A DNA stretch of 36,960 nucleotides from Streptomyces sp. PR69 (GTDB taxonomy: Bacteria > Actinomycetota > Actinomycetes > Streptomycetales > Streptomycetaceae), in the NCBI RefSeq assembly GCF_026420845.1, contig NZ_JAOWCB010000045.1, forward strand, positions 1-36,960, given 5' to 3'. The notes under the pieces were generated by a model, which was not told the DNA's origin, did not search any database, and saw only the letters and a list, made by a program, of their open reading frames with translations. Positions 1-13,396 of this stretch are shown in pieces (position 1 is the stretch's first letter; every line of letters starts with the position of its first letter). Made by a program: the position numbers and the translations under genes.

Positions 1-2067
1 GGCCGGGCCGACCGCGCGCAGCACCGCCGGGGCCCCGGGGGCGGTCAGGGCCGCCGGGAGCCTGCCGTGCTCACCGGTGACGACGAGGGTGCGCAGGAGG
101 GCCGTGTCCGCCGAGGCGATCCGGTGCAGGGCGTCGGCCGGCAGGACCGCCACGTCCGCCCCGCCGGCCGGCCAGGTGCCCACCGGGCCATCGTGGAGGA
201 CCGCGATCGCCCCGGCCGCCAGCGGCACCAGCAGCTGCAGCAGGGCGGTCACTGTGCCGGGCGGGGCGGCGGCAAGGAAGCGGGTGCCCGGCCCAGCCTG
301 GCAGCGGAAGGCCCAGAGCCGGGCCAGCTCGGCCAGTACGGCCGGCTCCAGCACGGGCCCGGTTCCGGTGCCGACGCCCCGGCCGTCGCGGAGCGCGGCG
401 AGCACCCAGACGGCGGAACCGGTGGTGGGCGCGACGGCGTCCAGCGGCAGCGGGCCGTCGGCCGGGGCCCCCTCGGGAACCTCGGCGACGAGCCGCCACA
501 GCTCCCGGTAGGTGACCGGGCCGCCGGGGGTCTGCAGGGCGGTGTCCCCGGGGCGGAGCCCGGCCGTGCGGCGCACCGCCGCGACCGCGTCCCCGGTGGC
601 GTCCCGGTCCCCGGCCGCTCCGCCGGCCTCCGCCGCGGGCGGCGGGGTGGCGACGGCCAGGTCGGCGGTCGCGGCCCCGGGGCGGTCCAGGGCGGCGGTG
701 AGGAGCTCCTCGTACCGGTCCACCAGGCGGGCGGCGCCGGCCTCGGTGAACAGGTCTTCGGCGAGGACGAACTGCACGCCGAGTGTGTCGGGCTTCTCCA
801 CCAGGCGGACCTCGACGTCGAAGGCGCTGGACGCCGTGGGCTCGCCGATCCGTGCGAAGCCCACGCGCAGGTCCCCGAGGTCGGCGCCGGCGACGGAGTT
901 CATCGCGTGCACGCTCAGGAACATCGCCTGGGTGACCGGGTTGTGGCTCTCCTCGCGCCGCGGCCGCAGCCGGCCCGTGATCCGGTGCGCGGGCATGTCC
1001 GCGTGCTCCTGCGCCTCCAGGACGGCGGCCCGGGTGGCGGCCAGCAGGTCGCGGAAGGTGGTCCCCGGGCCGTTCGGCGCGGCCACCACCGCGATCATGT
1101 TTCCGAAGTCGCCGATCACGTGCTCGACCTCCGGACGGGTCCGGTAGGCAGTGAGCGTGCTGGTGGCGAACGCGGGCTGTCCGGTGGCCCGGCCGAGCAG
1201 CAGGTGGAACACGGCCGTGAGGGCCATGTACGTGGTCACCCCGGACTCCCGGCACAGGGCACGCAGCCGCTCGGTCACCACGGTGTCGAGATGGAGGTCG
1301 AGGACGCGGCCCCGGAAGGAGCGGACGGCGGGGCGGGGCAGGTCGGCCGGCAGGTCCAGCAGGGCCGGCAGACCGCTCAGTCGCGACTCCCAGTAGCCGA
1401 ACTCGGCCTCCATCCTGGCCTCGTCCATCCACTGCCGCTGCCACAGCGAGAAGTCGGAGTACTGCACCGGCAGCGGGGCGAGCGGGGAGGGCCGGCCGGC
1501 CCGGAACGCCGCGTAGAGCTCCCCCACCTCGTGCACCAGGACGCGGATCGACCAGTCGTCGAAGGCGATCTGGTGGGTGGTCAGGGCGAGGACGGCGCTG
1601 TCCTCACCGGTCCGCAGCAGCAGGGCCCGCAGCAGCCGGCCCTCGGCGAGGACGAACGGCTTCGCCCGCTCCTGCCCGACCAGGTCGGCGAGTTCCGCAT
1701 CCTGCCGGTCCGCCGGCACCGACCGCAGGTCGTGCTCGGCGACCAGCGGGCCGGCCGGGGGCTCCTCGGCGGCCTGGACGGCGGTGCGGCCGAGGACGTG
1801 GAAGCCGGTCCGCAGGACCTCGTGTCGGGTGACGATCTCGCGGAGCACCCGGTCCAGCAGGGCAATGTCGAGGGGACCGTCGAGCCGGAGGGTGGCGGAG
1901 ACGTTGTACATCGGCGAGGCGGGCTGCAGCCGGCTGTTCCACCACACCCACTCCTGGGTGTAGGAGAGCGGGAAGAGGTTCATGACGCTCCCCTCCTGCT
2001 CCACCAGGCGGCCCAGCCGGTTGCGGTCCGCAGGGGCGAGGGCGGCGAGCTTCTCGGTCCAGCGCAT
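1..2067 (-). CDS. NRPS protein, C domain plus degenerate A-like domain (partial, runs off left edge)
   Basis: The frame is open from ATG at 2067 to the window edge (689 codons, no stop), so the protein is incomplete at its C-terminus. Residues 30-450 form a condensation domain: LSYTQEW near 33, RHEVLRTGF near 85 and NPVTQAMF later. The active-site motif HHxxxDG reads HQIAFDD at residues 165-171, so the second (catalytic) His is Gln166. Residues about 460-689 look like an adenylation N-subdomain (VTYREL, then TRFL...LLVPLAAGAIAVL). However, the TSGSTGxPK loop is missing: the equivalent stretch near 550-565 reads VWVLAALRDGRGVG. The Asp that binds the substrate amino group is also absent. The start is chosen because GGGGAGGG lies upstream; it is 4 nt after the preceding stop. 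A later ATG at 1983 also has a good RBS. Both domains are probably inactive in their usual chemistry and may be structural or repurposed. Confidence 0.85.
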   Translation of the reverse strand, partial: MRWTEKLAALAPADRNRLGRLVEQEGSVMNLFPLSYTQEWVWWNSRLQPASPMYNVSATLRLDGPLDIALLDRVLREIVTRHEVLRTGFHVLGRTAVQAAEEPPAGPLVAEHDLRSVPADRQDAELADLVGQERAKPFVLAEGRLLRALLLRTGEDSAVLALTTHQIAFDDWSIRVLVHEVGELYAAFRAGRPSPLAPLPVQYSDFSLWQRQWMDEARMEAEFGYWESRLSGLPALLDLPADLPRPAVRSFRGRVLDLHLDTVVTERLRALCRESGVTTYMALTAVFHLLLGRATGQPAFATSTLTAYRTRPEVEHVIGDFGNMIAVVAAPNGPGTTFRDLLAATRAAVLEAQEHADMPAHRITGRLRPRREESHNPVTQAMFLSVHAMNSVAGADLGDLRVGFARIGEPTASSAFDVEVRLVEKPDTLGVQFVLAEDLFTEAGAARLVDRYEELLTAALDRPGAATADLAVATPPPAAEAGGAAGDRDATGDAVAAVRRTAGLRPGDTALQTPGGPVTYRELWRLVAEVPEGAPADGPLPLDAVAPTTGSAVWVLAALRDGRGVGTGTGPVLEPAVLAELARLWAFRCQAGPGTRFLAAAPPGTVTALLQLLVPLAAGAIAVLHDGPVGTWPAGGADVAVLPADALHRIASADTALLRTLVVTGEHGRLPAALTAPGAPAVLRAVGPA

Positions 2068-2071
2068 CCCG

Positions 2072-5553
<3,482 letters not shown>

Positions 5554-5563
<10 letters not shown>

Positions 5564-8079
5564 GGTGCGCCGCACTCCTTATTGTCCACCGCGATGACGC
5601 GGAACTCGCATGTGTAGCTCTGTCCCTGACGGTCCTTCAGCCAGGTCTGCTCGGTGGTCGGGAGCATCTCGCCGACCGAGATGGTCAGGCTGCCGTCCGG
5701 CTGCTCGGGGGCGCCGCGGACGACGTGGGCGAACGCGTTGACGAACAGCGGGCTGTCGAGGTCGACGTAGAACGGCTTGGTCTCGTGGGCGGCCTTGACG
5801 AAGACGAACCGGGGGATGCCGTGTTCGCGGGCCCAGGCGCGGGCACCCGTGAACCGGGCCGCCTCGTCCTTCTCCCGGGCGAAGGCGAGTTCGGCCGGGT
5901 GGAAGCGCCAGGACTCGCGGCACACCACCAGCTTGTCGACGGTCACCCGGGGGGTGTGGCGGCGGGCGGGCATCGGCTGGAACCGGCTGACCACCTTGAA
6001 GCCGATCGCCTCCGCGAGGAGTTCGACCAGGTCGAACTCCGGACCGTCCGCGCCGGCCCAGGCCACCACCCGGCCGTCGCGCAGGCCGATGCGGACCTCG
6101 GCGGCGTTCAGCGCGCGCGGGTGGCCGGTCAGCCAGGAGCCTTCGTCGCCGAGGAGCAGGTGGTGGTCCCGGTCGGTGAACAGCCGGGTGGTGGTGCGGG
6201 TGGAGTACAGCCATTCCTTGGGCAGGACCGGCCGCACCCGGGGCGCCGGCATGTCGGCCAGGGTCGCCCGCTCCAGCGACCCCGGGTCCGGGTGCTGGTC
6301 GACGAAGAGCAGGTTGCGCAGGGTGTTGACGCCGACGTGCAGCTCGCCCATGACCAGCTGGTAGTCGCCGACGGCCACCGCCTCCGGGCCGGTCGCCGCG
6401 ATCATCACGTCCGGCGCTTGGTAGCGGGCGCCCGGCCAGCCCGGGGCCGCGGCCGCGAACGCCCGGTCGACGAGCGGGCGCAGCCGCTCCGAGGCGAACG
6501 TGACGCGGCGGCCCTCCAGCGGGCCGAACACGCTGCCCCAGCGCTGCTGGAGCTCGGCCACGGCACGGTCGACGATCCGCTGGTCGGGGCCGAGGACGGC
6601 GGACTGGATGCGGGTCCAGATGTCGGTCAGCCGGGGCTCGGCGTCCGGGCGCTCGGCGAGCAGCCGGTCGTACGCCTGCCGGAACTCCTCGCGGTAGGCC
6701 TCGGCGACCCGGGCGGTGAGCCAGCGGGCGGAGTCCAGCATCAGGGAGAGCGGGCGGCCCAGTTCGGCGAGGAGGTCCGGGCCCACCTCGACCCGGCCGT
6801 CGCGCCGGCAGTCCTCGTACACCAGGGTGCGGGCGCCGTAGGTCTCCCCGTGCGCCCGGGTGGCCGCGGTGCCGGTCAGCTCCGTGAAGACGGTCTCCAG
6901 GTCGGCGAGGGCCCGGTCCAGCTCGTCGGGCCGGCCGGCCGCGGCCGCCACCCGGTCGCGGGCGGCGGTGAGCCGGCCTAGCCGGGCCAGGGCGTCGGCG
7001 CGCAGCGCGGGGTCGCCGATCCGCTCCAGCTGTTCGCGCAGGCGCACCTCCGGGCGGGGCTGCACGGGCAGTTCGAGGTCCCAGGCGATGAGGCCGGTGG
7101 TCCGCAGCGATTCCAGCAGGTCCAGACCGTCGGCCTCGCCGAGTCCCAGTTCCGCGGCGACCTCCACCCCGGTGCGGCTGCCGTCGCACAGCGCGAGGAC
7201 GGAACGGAGCACCGCGGCCTTCGCCGCGGGCAGCGCGACGGTGCGGCCCGGCAGGCGCAGGGCGGTGCCCTCCAGAGCGGCGGTCGGCAGCCGGCGCGGC
7301 GGGAACCAGCGCCGCAGCTCGGGACCGGTGCCCAGGGAGCGCATCAGGGCGTCCAGGCACCACTGCTCGAAGTACACCTCGCGGCGTGCCACCAGCGAGG
7401 CGCCGGGGGTGACGGTGAGTGGAGCCCCCTCGGGGACGGCCTCCGCCCAGCCGACCGGTCCGAAGAACCCGATGGAGTCGTTCTTGACCGTGTAGCGCTG
7501 GAGGTATCCGGCGACCAGGGCCTCGTGCTCGCGGCGGCGGGAGTTGCGCCGTCCCTGTCCGCCGACCTTGCGCACGCCGTCGGCGTAGGCCTTGCGGTTC
7601 TGCCAGATGACGGCCTCGCGGAAGCGGGGGTCGGCGGCGGTGCGGTCCAGGGCGGCGGACAGCTGGGCGAGGTCCTCGGCGAAGACCTTGTCCAGGTCGT
7701 GCTCGGCCGCGGCGACCAGTTCCTCGGCCGCGGCGAGCGCGGCCACCGCGGGCAGCCCGGCGAACTCGGGGCCGGGCAGGCCGCCCTTGTTCAGACGGCT
7801 GACGGCCCGCAGCAGCGGGCGCCGGCGGGCGGTGTCGTCCCACGCGCCGGCGGCGCGCAGGGCGTCGAGTTCGGTCCGCAGCGCTTCCAGGGCCGCCGCC
7901 CGGGCGGCCGCCGCCCTGGTACGGGCCTCCAGCAGCCGGTCGGCGGCCCCGGCCGCGCCCGGCGCGGCCAGGTCGAGCACCTGACCGGCCGGGAAGCCGG
8001 TGCCGCGCAGGCCCATGGTCCGCCAGATCCGCCAGTCGCCGGACGGCAGGGGCACCAGGTGGCCGGCGAGGTCGGTCAC
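5554..8079 (-). CDS. Stand-alone LanB-like protein (tRNA-dependent glutamylation/aminoacylation domain)
   Basis: The 841-residue protein has the layout of the lantibiotic dehydratase N-terminal domain. It has the RYTVKNDSIGFFGPVGWA stretch near residue 195, TLVYEDCRRD near 415, PLSLMLDSARWLTA near 445 and the C-terminal YVDLDSPLFVN block near 775. In this family such domains transfer glutamate from Glu-tRNA to Ser/Thr in class I lanthipeptides and thiopeptides, or append amino acids to peptide C-termini (PEARLs). No elimination domain is fused, no SpaB_C-like gene is visible, and I found no precursor peptide in the window. The gene starts at GTG 8079, overlapping the FAAL-ACP-C-PCP stop by 4 nt (GTGA), and overlaps the following module. 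It is therefore a true member of the NRPS operon. A carrier-bound intermediate as its substrate is inference. Family assignment is good; the reaction is unknown. Confidence 0.85.
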
Positions 8080-11000
8080 AGTTCGCCGTCCTCTCGGGCG
8101 GCGTCGGCGACGGCGCCTTCCTTGGCCCACAGCAGCGCGTCGATGATCGCGGCGCCCTGGGCGACGGTGCGGGTCTGCATCACACTGCGGACGGGGACGT
8201 CCACGCCGAGGGCGTCGCGGACGCCGGAGATGAGCTGAACCACGAACAGGGAGTGGCCGCCCAGGTCGTAGAAGTCGTCCTCGATGCCGATGGGCTCGAC
8301 CCCGAGCACCTCGGACCAGATCTTCGCCAGGACCCGCTCGGTGTCGGTGCGGGGTGCCACGTAGCCGGTCAGGGCGTCCTCCTCGGTTCCGGCGTCGCGT
8401 GCCGCGCGCCGTTCCAGCAGTTCGGCCGGGCAGAGCTCGGCGACGGGGGTGTCGGGCCGGTCCAGGAGGTCGTCCAGGACGGTCCGGTAGTGCGCGGCCA
8501 GCCGCTCGGCGGTGGCCGCGGTGAAGATGTCGGTGCTGTACTCCAGGGCCGCGTGCAGCTCGGGCCCGGCGTCCACGACGGTGAGCATCAGCTCGTACTG
8601 GGCCGTGCGGTGCGGCAGCGGGTACGGGGTCAGGCGCAGCCCGCCCCAGGAGACGGCGGCCCCGGTGTCGGCGCCCAGGACGAAGCCGGCCGTCTCGGCG
8701 TGGGCGTGCGGCCGCTGGAGCACGAAGACCGCCTGGAAGAGCGGGTTGCGGCCGGGCTCGCGCCGGGGCTGGACCGTCTCCAGGACCAAGGACATCGGGT
8801 ACGCCTGGTGGTCCAGGGCGGACAGGACCGTGCGGTGCAGCCGTCCGGTGAAGGCGCGGGGCGTCACGCCCTCCTCGAACCGGCCGCGGACGGCCACCAT
8901 GTTGGTGAAGTAGCCGACCACGTCCTCGGCGTCCCTGGCGCCGCGGTTCGCGGTGGCGCTGCCGATCACCAACTCCGGGCTGCCGCTCGCGTGGTGCAGG
9001 GCGATCTGGAAGGCGGCCAGCAGCACCGTGTGGAGCGTGGTCCCGGTCTCGCGGGCGAAGGCGCGGACGCGCGCGGTCCGTCCGACGTCGACGCGGAACG
9101 GCACGCGGGCGCCGCGGTAGCTGGGGGCCGGCGGATGCGGGGCGTCCAGCGGCAGGTCGAGCAGCGGCAGTGGGCCGGCGAGCTCCGTGCGCCAGTACTC
9201 CTGCAGGGCCCGGCCGGCGGGCCCGGCCAGCAGCTGCCGCTCCCGGCGGACCTGGTCGGCGTAGCGGCCGGCCGGAGCGGCCGGCGCCGGGGTGGTGTCG
9301 GCGGCCAGGGCGGCGTAATCGCGGCCGAGTTCGGCGGTCAGGTTGACCATCGACCACAGGTCGGCGGCGATGTGGTGGACGGTCAGCAGCAGGACGTGCC
9401 GGTCCTCGGCCCGGACCAGCAGGTCGGCCCGGAACACCGGGTCGTGCTCCAGGTCGAACGGGCGGTGGGCGAGGGCGAAGACCCGCTCGGCCAGGTCCTC
9501 CGCGCCGTCCGCCCGGGCGTCGGTCACTTGCAGCTCGACCGGGTCGTCGGTGCGGAAGGGGACGGTCTCGCCGCCGGTCACCCGGTAGCGGGTGCGCAGC
9601 ATCTCGTGCCGGTCGCCGGCCTGCCGCAGGGCCGTGCGGAGGGCATCGGTGTCCAGCGGTCCGGTCAGCTCCAGGGCGACCGGGATGTTGTAGGCGGTGG
9701 CTCCCGGGTCCTGCTGCTGCACGTGCCAGATCGAGCGCTGCCCGAGGGTCATCCCCGGTCCGTCGGTGTCGATCGCCGCGTCGGCCGTGCCCGGTGCGGC
9801 GCAGTCGCCGCCGGCGCCGGTCGGTCGGTCCGTCACGAGGGTCGCCTCTGCGGCCAGGGCGTCGAGGTCCGCGCCGCCGAGCATCCGGCTCAGCGGCAGT
9901 TCCACGCCCAGGTCCTCGCGGATCCGGTTGGCGAGCAGGACCGCGGCCAGCGAGTCGATGCCCAGGCTGGTCAGCGGCACACCGGTGGTGGCCACCTGCT
10001 CCGGGGTGCCGCCGAGGGCGTCCGCGACTCGCTGCCGCAGCACCTGCCGCAGGAGCGCCGTGCGCTCGGCCGGCGCCAGGGCGGCCACTTCGGCCGGGCA
10101 GGGCCCGGTGGGGGCGGCGGCGTCCCTGACGGGTCCGCCGCCGAGCGGTTCGAACTCCCCGGCCGCGTGGCGCTGCCGACTGAGGGAGCGCTGGATCTTG
10201 CCGCTGGTGGTCTTGGGGATGGCGCCGGGCTTGAGCAGCAGCACCTCGTGGACGGCGACGTCGCACCGGTCCATCACCGCGGCGCGCACGGCCGCCGTGG
10301 CCTCCGCCACGTCGATCGTGGCCAGTGCCCGGCCCTCGACCTCCTGGAGGACCACCAGCACCTGCTCGCCGTCGTGTTCGGCGGCCACGGCCGCTCCGCA
10401 CCCGGAACGGAAGGCGGGGTGGGCGGACTCGGCCACCAGCTCGATGTCCGTGGGGTAGAAGTTGCGGCCGCGGACGATGATCAGGTCTTTGTGGCGGCCG
10501 GTCACGTACAGCTCGCCGTCCGCCAGGAAGCCGAGGTCGCCCGTGCGCAGCCAGGTGCGCCCGTCCGCCTCGTCGCGTCCGGCGGGCCGGGCGGCGAACA
10601 CCTCCCGGGTGGTGTCCGGGTTGTCCCAGTAGCCCTGGGCGACGCTCGGTCCGTGCACCCAGATCTCGCCGACCTGGCGTTCGGGCAGCGGCTCCCGGGA
10701 GCCGGGCTCGACGATCAGCACGTCCTGGTCGGCGGCGGGCTGACCGGTGCCGACCAGCAGCCGGGCCGGGCGGTCCGTGCCGGGCTCGTCGGCCCGGCCG
10801 GCCTCCAGGCCGGCTGCGTCCACCGCCAGCACGGTGGGCTCGGCGGTCGCCGGGGTGCCGGTGACGAACAGGGTGGCCTCCGCCATGCCGTAGCAGGGCA
10901 GGAAGCTGCTGCGGCGGAAGCCGCAGTCCCCGAAGGCCGCCTCGAAGGCGTCCAGGGTCGAGGCGCGGATGGGCTCGGCCCCGTTGAACGCGACCCGCCA

Positions 11001-11843
11001 GGAGCTCAGGTCGAGTTCCGCGCGGTCGGCGTCGGTGGCGAGCCGGGCGCACATCTCGTAGGCGAAGTTGGGGCCGCCGCTGAGCTGGGCGCCCTCCGCG
11101 GAGATGGCCCGCAGCCACTGCAGGGGGCGGCGCAGGAAGCTCATGGGGGACATGAGGGTGACCGGGAACCCGGCGTACAGAGGGGTGAGGATGCCACCGA
11201 TCAGGCCCATGTCGTGGTACGGCGGCAGCCAGACGACCGCGCTGGTGTCCTCGTCGCAGCCGAACGCGTCGCCGATCATGGCGAGGTTGTGCAGCAGGTT
11301 GCCGTGGCTGAGCACCACGCCCTTGGGCGCCGCGGTCGATCCCGAGGTGTACTGCAGGAAGGCCGGGCCCGCGGCGTCGGGCAGCTGCCCGGTCCACCGG
11401 CCGGCGAGTGCGGCGTCCAGGCCGTCGGTGGCCGCCGTGCGCAGTCCGTCCAGGCCGAGGCCGACGCCATCGCGGCCGAGCAGGTCGAGCACCGGCGAGA
11501 CGGTGAGGGCGAATCCGGCCCGGGCGTCGGCGGCGATCGAACCGAGCCGGGAGGGGTTGCGCAGCGAGCGCGGCGGATAGACCGGGACCGGGACCACACC
11601 GGCGTACAGAGCCCCGAAGAAGGCCCTGATGTAGTCCAGGCCGGGCGGGTACAGCAGCAGCGCGCGGTCGGTGGCGGCGGCGCCCTGCTCACGCAGGAGT
11701 CCGGCCACCGTCCGGGCGTCGCGGTCCAGTTCGCCGTAGCTGATGGTCTCCGCTGTGTCGCCGTCGCCCAGGAAGCGGTAGGCGGTGCGGTCCGGGGCCG
11801 CTTCGGCCCGGCCGCGCAGCAGCTCGACGAGGGTCGAGGTCAT
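8076..11843 (-). CDS. Loading protein FAAL-ACP-C-PCP
   Basis: This 1255-residue protein has four domains. Residues 1-575 are a fatty acyl-AMP ligase: YTSGSTAAPKGV, the FAAL-type WLPPYHDMGLIGG, VAFNGAEPIR, CYGMAEATLF, GRHKDLIIVRGRNFYPTD and TTSGKIQRS. An ACP follows with GIDSL near 650. A C domain has HHIAADLW near 822 and is probably of the starter type because it takes an acyl-ACP. A C-terminal PCP has LGGHSLFV near 1197. There is no A domain for the second carrier, so it must be charged by another protein. FAAL enzymes activate free fatty acids as acyl-AMP and pass them to the ACP, so this protein very likely acylates the first residue. Start ATG 11843 overlaps the upstream ligase stop (ATGA). 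The stop overlaps the GTG of the LanB-like gene. Confidence 0.93.
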   Translation of the reverse strand: MTSTLVELLRGRAEAAPDRTAYRFLGDGDTAETISYGELDRDARTVAGLLREQGAAATDRALLLYPPGLDYIRAFFGALYAGVVPVPVYPPRSLRNPSRLGSIAADARAGFALTVSPVLDLLGRDGVGLGLDGLRTAATDGLDAALAGRWTGQLPDAAGPAFLQYTSGSTAAPKGVVLSHGNLLHNLAMIGDAFGCDEDTSAVVWLPPYHDMGLIGGILTPLYAGFPVTLMSPMSFLRRPLQWLRAISAEGAQLSGGPNFAYEMCARLATDADRAELDLSSWRVAFNGAEPIRASTLDAFEAAFGDCGFRRSSFLPCYGMAEATLFVTGTPATAEPTVLAVDAAGLEAGRADEPGTDRPARLLVGTGQPAADQDVLIVEPGSREPLPERQVGEIWVHGPSVAQGYWDNPDTTREVFAARPAGRDEADGRTWLRTGDLGFLADGELYVTGRHKDLIIVRGRNFYPTDIELVAESAHPAFRSGCGAAVAAEHDGEQVLVVLQEVEGRALATIDVAEATAAVRAAVMDRCDVAVHEVLLLKPGAIPKTTSGKIQRSLSRQRHAAGEFEPLGGGPVRDAAAPTGPCPAEVAALAPAERTALLRQVLRQRVADALGGTPEQVATTGVPLTSLGIDSLAAVLLANRIREDLGVELPLSRMLGGADLDALAAEATLVTDRPTGAGGDCAAPGTADAAIDTDGPGMTLGQRSIWHVQQQDPGATAYNIPVALELTGPLDTDALRTALRQAGDRHEMLRTRYRVTGGETVPFRTDDPVELQVTDARADGAEDLAERVFALAHRPFDLEHDPVFRADLLVRAEDRHVLLLTVHHIAADLWSMVNLTAELGRDYAALAADTTPAPAAPAGRYADQVRRERQLLAGPAGRALQEYWRTELAGPLPLLDLPLDAPHPPAPSYRGARVPFRVDVGRTARVRAFARETGTTLHTVLLAAFQIALHHASGSPELVIGSATANRGARDAEDVVGYFTNMVAVRGRFEEGVTPRAFTGRLHRTVLSALDHQAYPMSLVLETVQPRREPGRNPLFQAVFVLQRPHAHAETAGFVLGADTGAAVSWGGLRLTPYPLPHRTAQYELMLTVVDAGPELHAALEYSTDIFTAATAERLAAHYRTVLDDLLDRPDTPVAELCPAELLERRAARDAGTEEDALTGYVAPRTDTERVLAKIWSEVLGVEPIGIEDDFYDLGGHSLFVVQLISGVRDALGVDVPVRSVMQTRTVAQGAAIIDALLWAKEGAVADAAREDGEL

Positions 11844-13396
11844 GAGCGTGTTCCCCCATGGTCGTATGTCCGGCTCCGGTCGCCGGCGGCCGCGGCCACC
11901 TCGGCGCGGCGGATCTTTCCGGACGAGGACTTCGGAAGCGCGGCGGCGAACTCCACGCCGCCGGGCACCTGGTGCGGCTGGAGCCGCTTCCGGCACCAGG
12001 CGCCGAGTTCGGCGGCGGTCAGCGGCCCGGTGGCCACCACGGTGGCCCGGACCCGCTGGCCGCCGTCCGGGAGGTCCTCCCCCCAGACCACGGCCTCGGC
12101 CAGCAGTGGGTGCCCCAGCAGGACCTGCTCGACCTCCACCGGGTTGACCTTCTTGCCGCCCACGTTGACGAACGTGTCCTTGCGGCCGATCAGGTGCAGC
12201 CGCCCGGCGCCGTCGAGCCGTGCCAGGTCCCCGGTCCGGTACCAACCGTCGCGCAGGACCTCGGCGGTGGTCCCGGGACGGTCCAGGTAGCCCAGGAACA
12301 TGGCGGGGGTGCGGACCAGCAGCAGGCCCTCCGCGCCGGCGGCGACGTCCGCGCCGGTCTCGTCGACCAGCCGCACCTCGACGCCCGGCGTCGGCCGGCC
12401 GACATCGCCGGCCGGGGCCGGCGCCCCTTCCGGTCCCGGCCCGGCGGCCGGCTCCGGCTGCCGGCTCGCGATGATCCCGGCCTCGGTGCAGCCGTAGACC
12501 TGGCTGACGCGTACGCCGAACCGCTCGGCGAACCGTTCCGCGGTCGCCGGGTGCAGGGCCGCCCCGGAGGACAGGCACAGTCGCAGCGCGAGGGGGCCGG
12601 CCGCGGCCGCCGCGCCCGCGGAGCGGGCAAGGAGGTCGCAGGCGAGCGGGGTGGCGACGAGCACGGTGGCGCCGGTGCGGTGGAGCTCGCCGAGGAGTCG
12701 GCCGGGGGTGAACCGGCCGAGCAACACCAGGCGGGCGCCGGTCAGCAGCGAGGTGACCAGACCCGCGACCATCCCGAAGGAGTGCAGCAGCGGTACGGCC
12801 GCCACCACGGTGTCCGCGGGGCCGTAGCCGAACGTGGTCCGGTAGATCAGGGCGCCCTGCACCAGGTTGTGCTGGGTGTGCACGGCCGCCTTGGGCGCTC
12901 CGGTGGAACCCGAGCTGAACTGGTGCAGGAACGGGGCGTCGCCGCCCGGCTCCGCCGGGGCCGGGCGGTCGGCCGGCCCGGCCTGCGGCAGCCCGTCGGT
13001 CTCCACGACCGGGCCCGGCCAGCTGCCGGCCGCGTCCAGGGCGGCGAGCCGCTCGGCGCGGCCGATCAGCACCGGGCCGTCGGCCCCGGCGGCCAGGGTG
13101 GTGAGCTGGGTCAGGGTGGCGCCGGGTTCGGCGGGCACCAGGCGGGTGCCGGTCCGGGCGGCCGCCAGGAAGGCGACCACGCAGTCCGGGGTGTTGTCGA
13201 AGAGCAGGACGGCGGTGGCGCCGGGGCCGGCCCCGGCCGCCGCGAGCCGGGCGGCCGCCCGCCCGGTCTGCCAGTGCAGGTCCGCGAAGTCCAGGCGGAC
13301 TCCGCCCTGTTCGACGGCGGGGCGGTCGGGCCACCGGTCCGCGGCGGCGGCCAGCAGGCCGCCCAGGGTGCGGGGCGCGTCAGCGGACGACGGCAT
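11840..13396 (-). CDS. AMP-dependent acyl-CoA synthetase/ligase family protein
   Basis: The 518-residue protein is a free-standing ANL-superfamily adenylating enzyme. It has SSGSTGAPK near residue 165, VYGCTEAG near 300, YRTGD near 390, GRKDTFVNVGGKKVNP near 410 and the catalytic Lys motif SSSGKIRR near 490. It lacks a carrier domain and the FAAL signatures found in the next gene, and it looks more like benzoate- or medium-chain acyl-CoA ligases. It may convert an aryl or alkyl acid to its CoA ester, or charge a carrier lacking its own A domain. It starts at ATG 13396, overlaps the ABC exporter gene by 17 nt and the FAAL gene by 4 nt, so it is translationally coupled to both. Family membership is secure; the substrate is unknown. 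Confidence 0.88.
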   Translation of the reverse strand: MPSSADAPRTLGGLLAAAADRWPDRPAVEQGGVRLDFADLHWQTGRAAARLAAAGAGPGATAVLLFDNTPDCVVAFLAAARTGTRLVPAEPGATLTQLTTLAAGADGPVLIGRAERLAALDAAGSWPGPVVETDGLPQAGPADRPAPAEPGGDAPFLHQFSSGSTGAPKAAVHTQHNLVQGALIYRTTFGYGPADTVVAAVPLLHSFGMVAGLVTSLLTGARLVLLGRFTPGRLLGELHRTGATVLVATPLACDLLARSAGAAAAAGPLALRLCLSSGAALHPATAERFAERFGVRVSQVYGCTEAGIIASRQPEPAAGPGPEGAPAPAGDVGRPTPGVEVRLVDETGADVAAGAEGLLLVRTPAMFLGYLDRPGTTAEVLRDGWYRTGDLARLDGAGRLHLIGRKDTFVNVGGKKVNPVEVEQVLLGHPLLAEAVVWGEDLPDGGQRVRATVVATGPLTAAELGAWCRKRLQPHQVPGGVEFAAALPKSSSGKIRRAEVAAAAGDRSRTYDHGGTRS

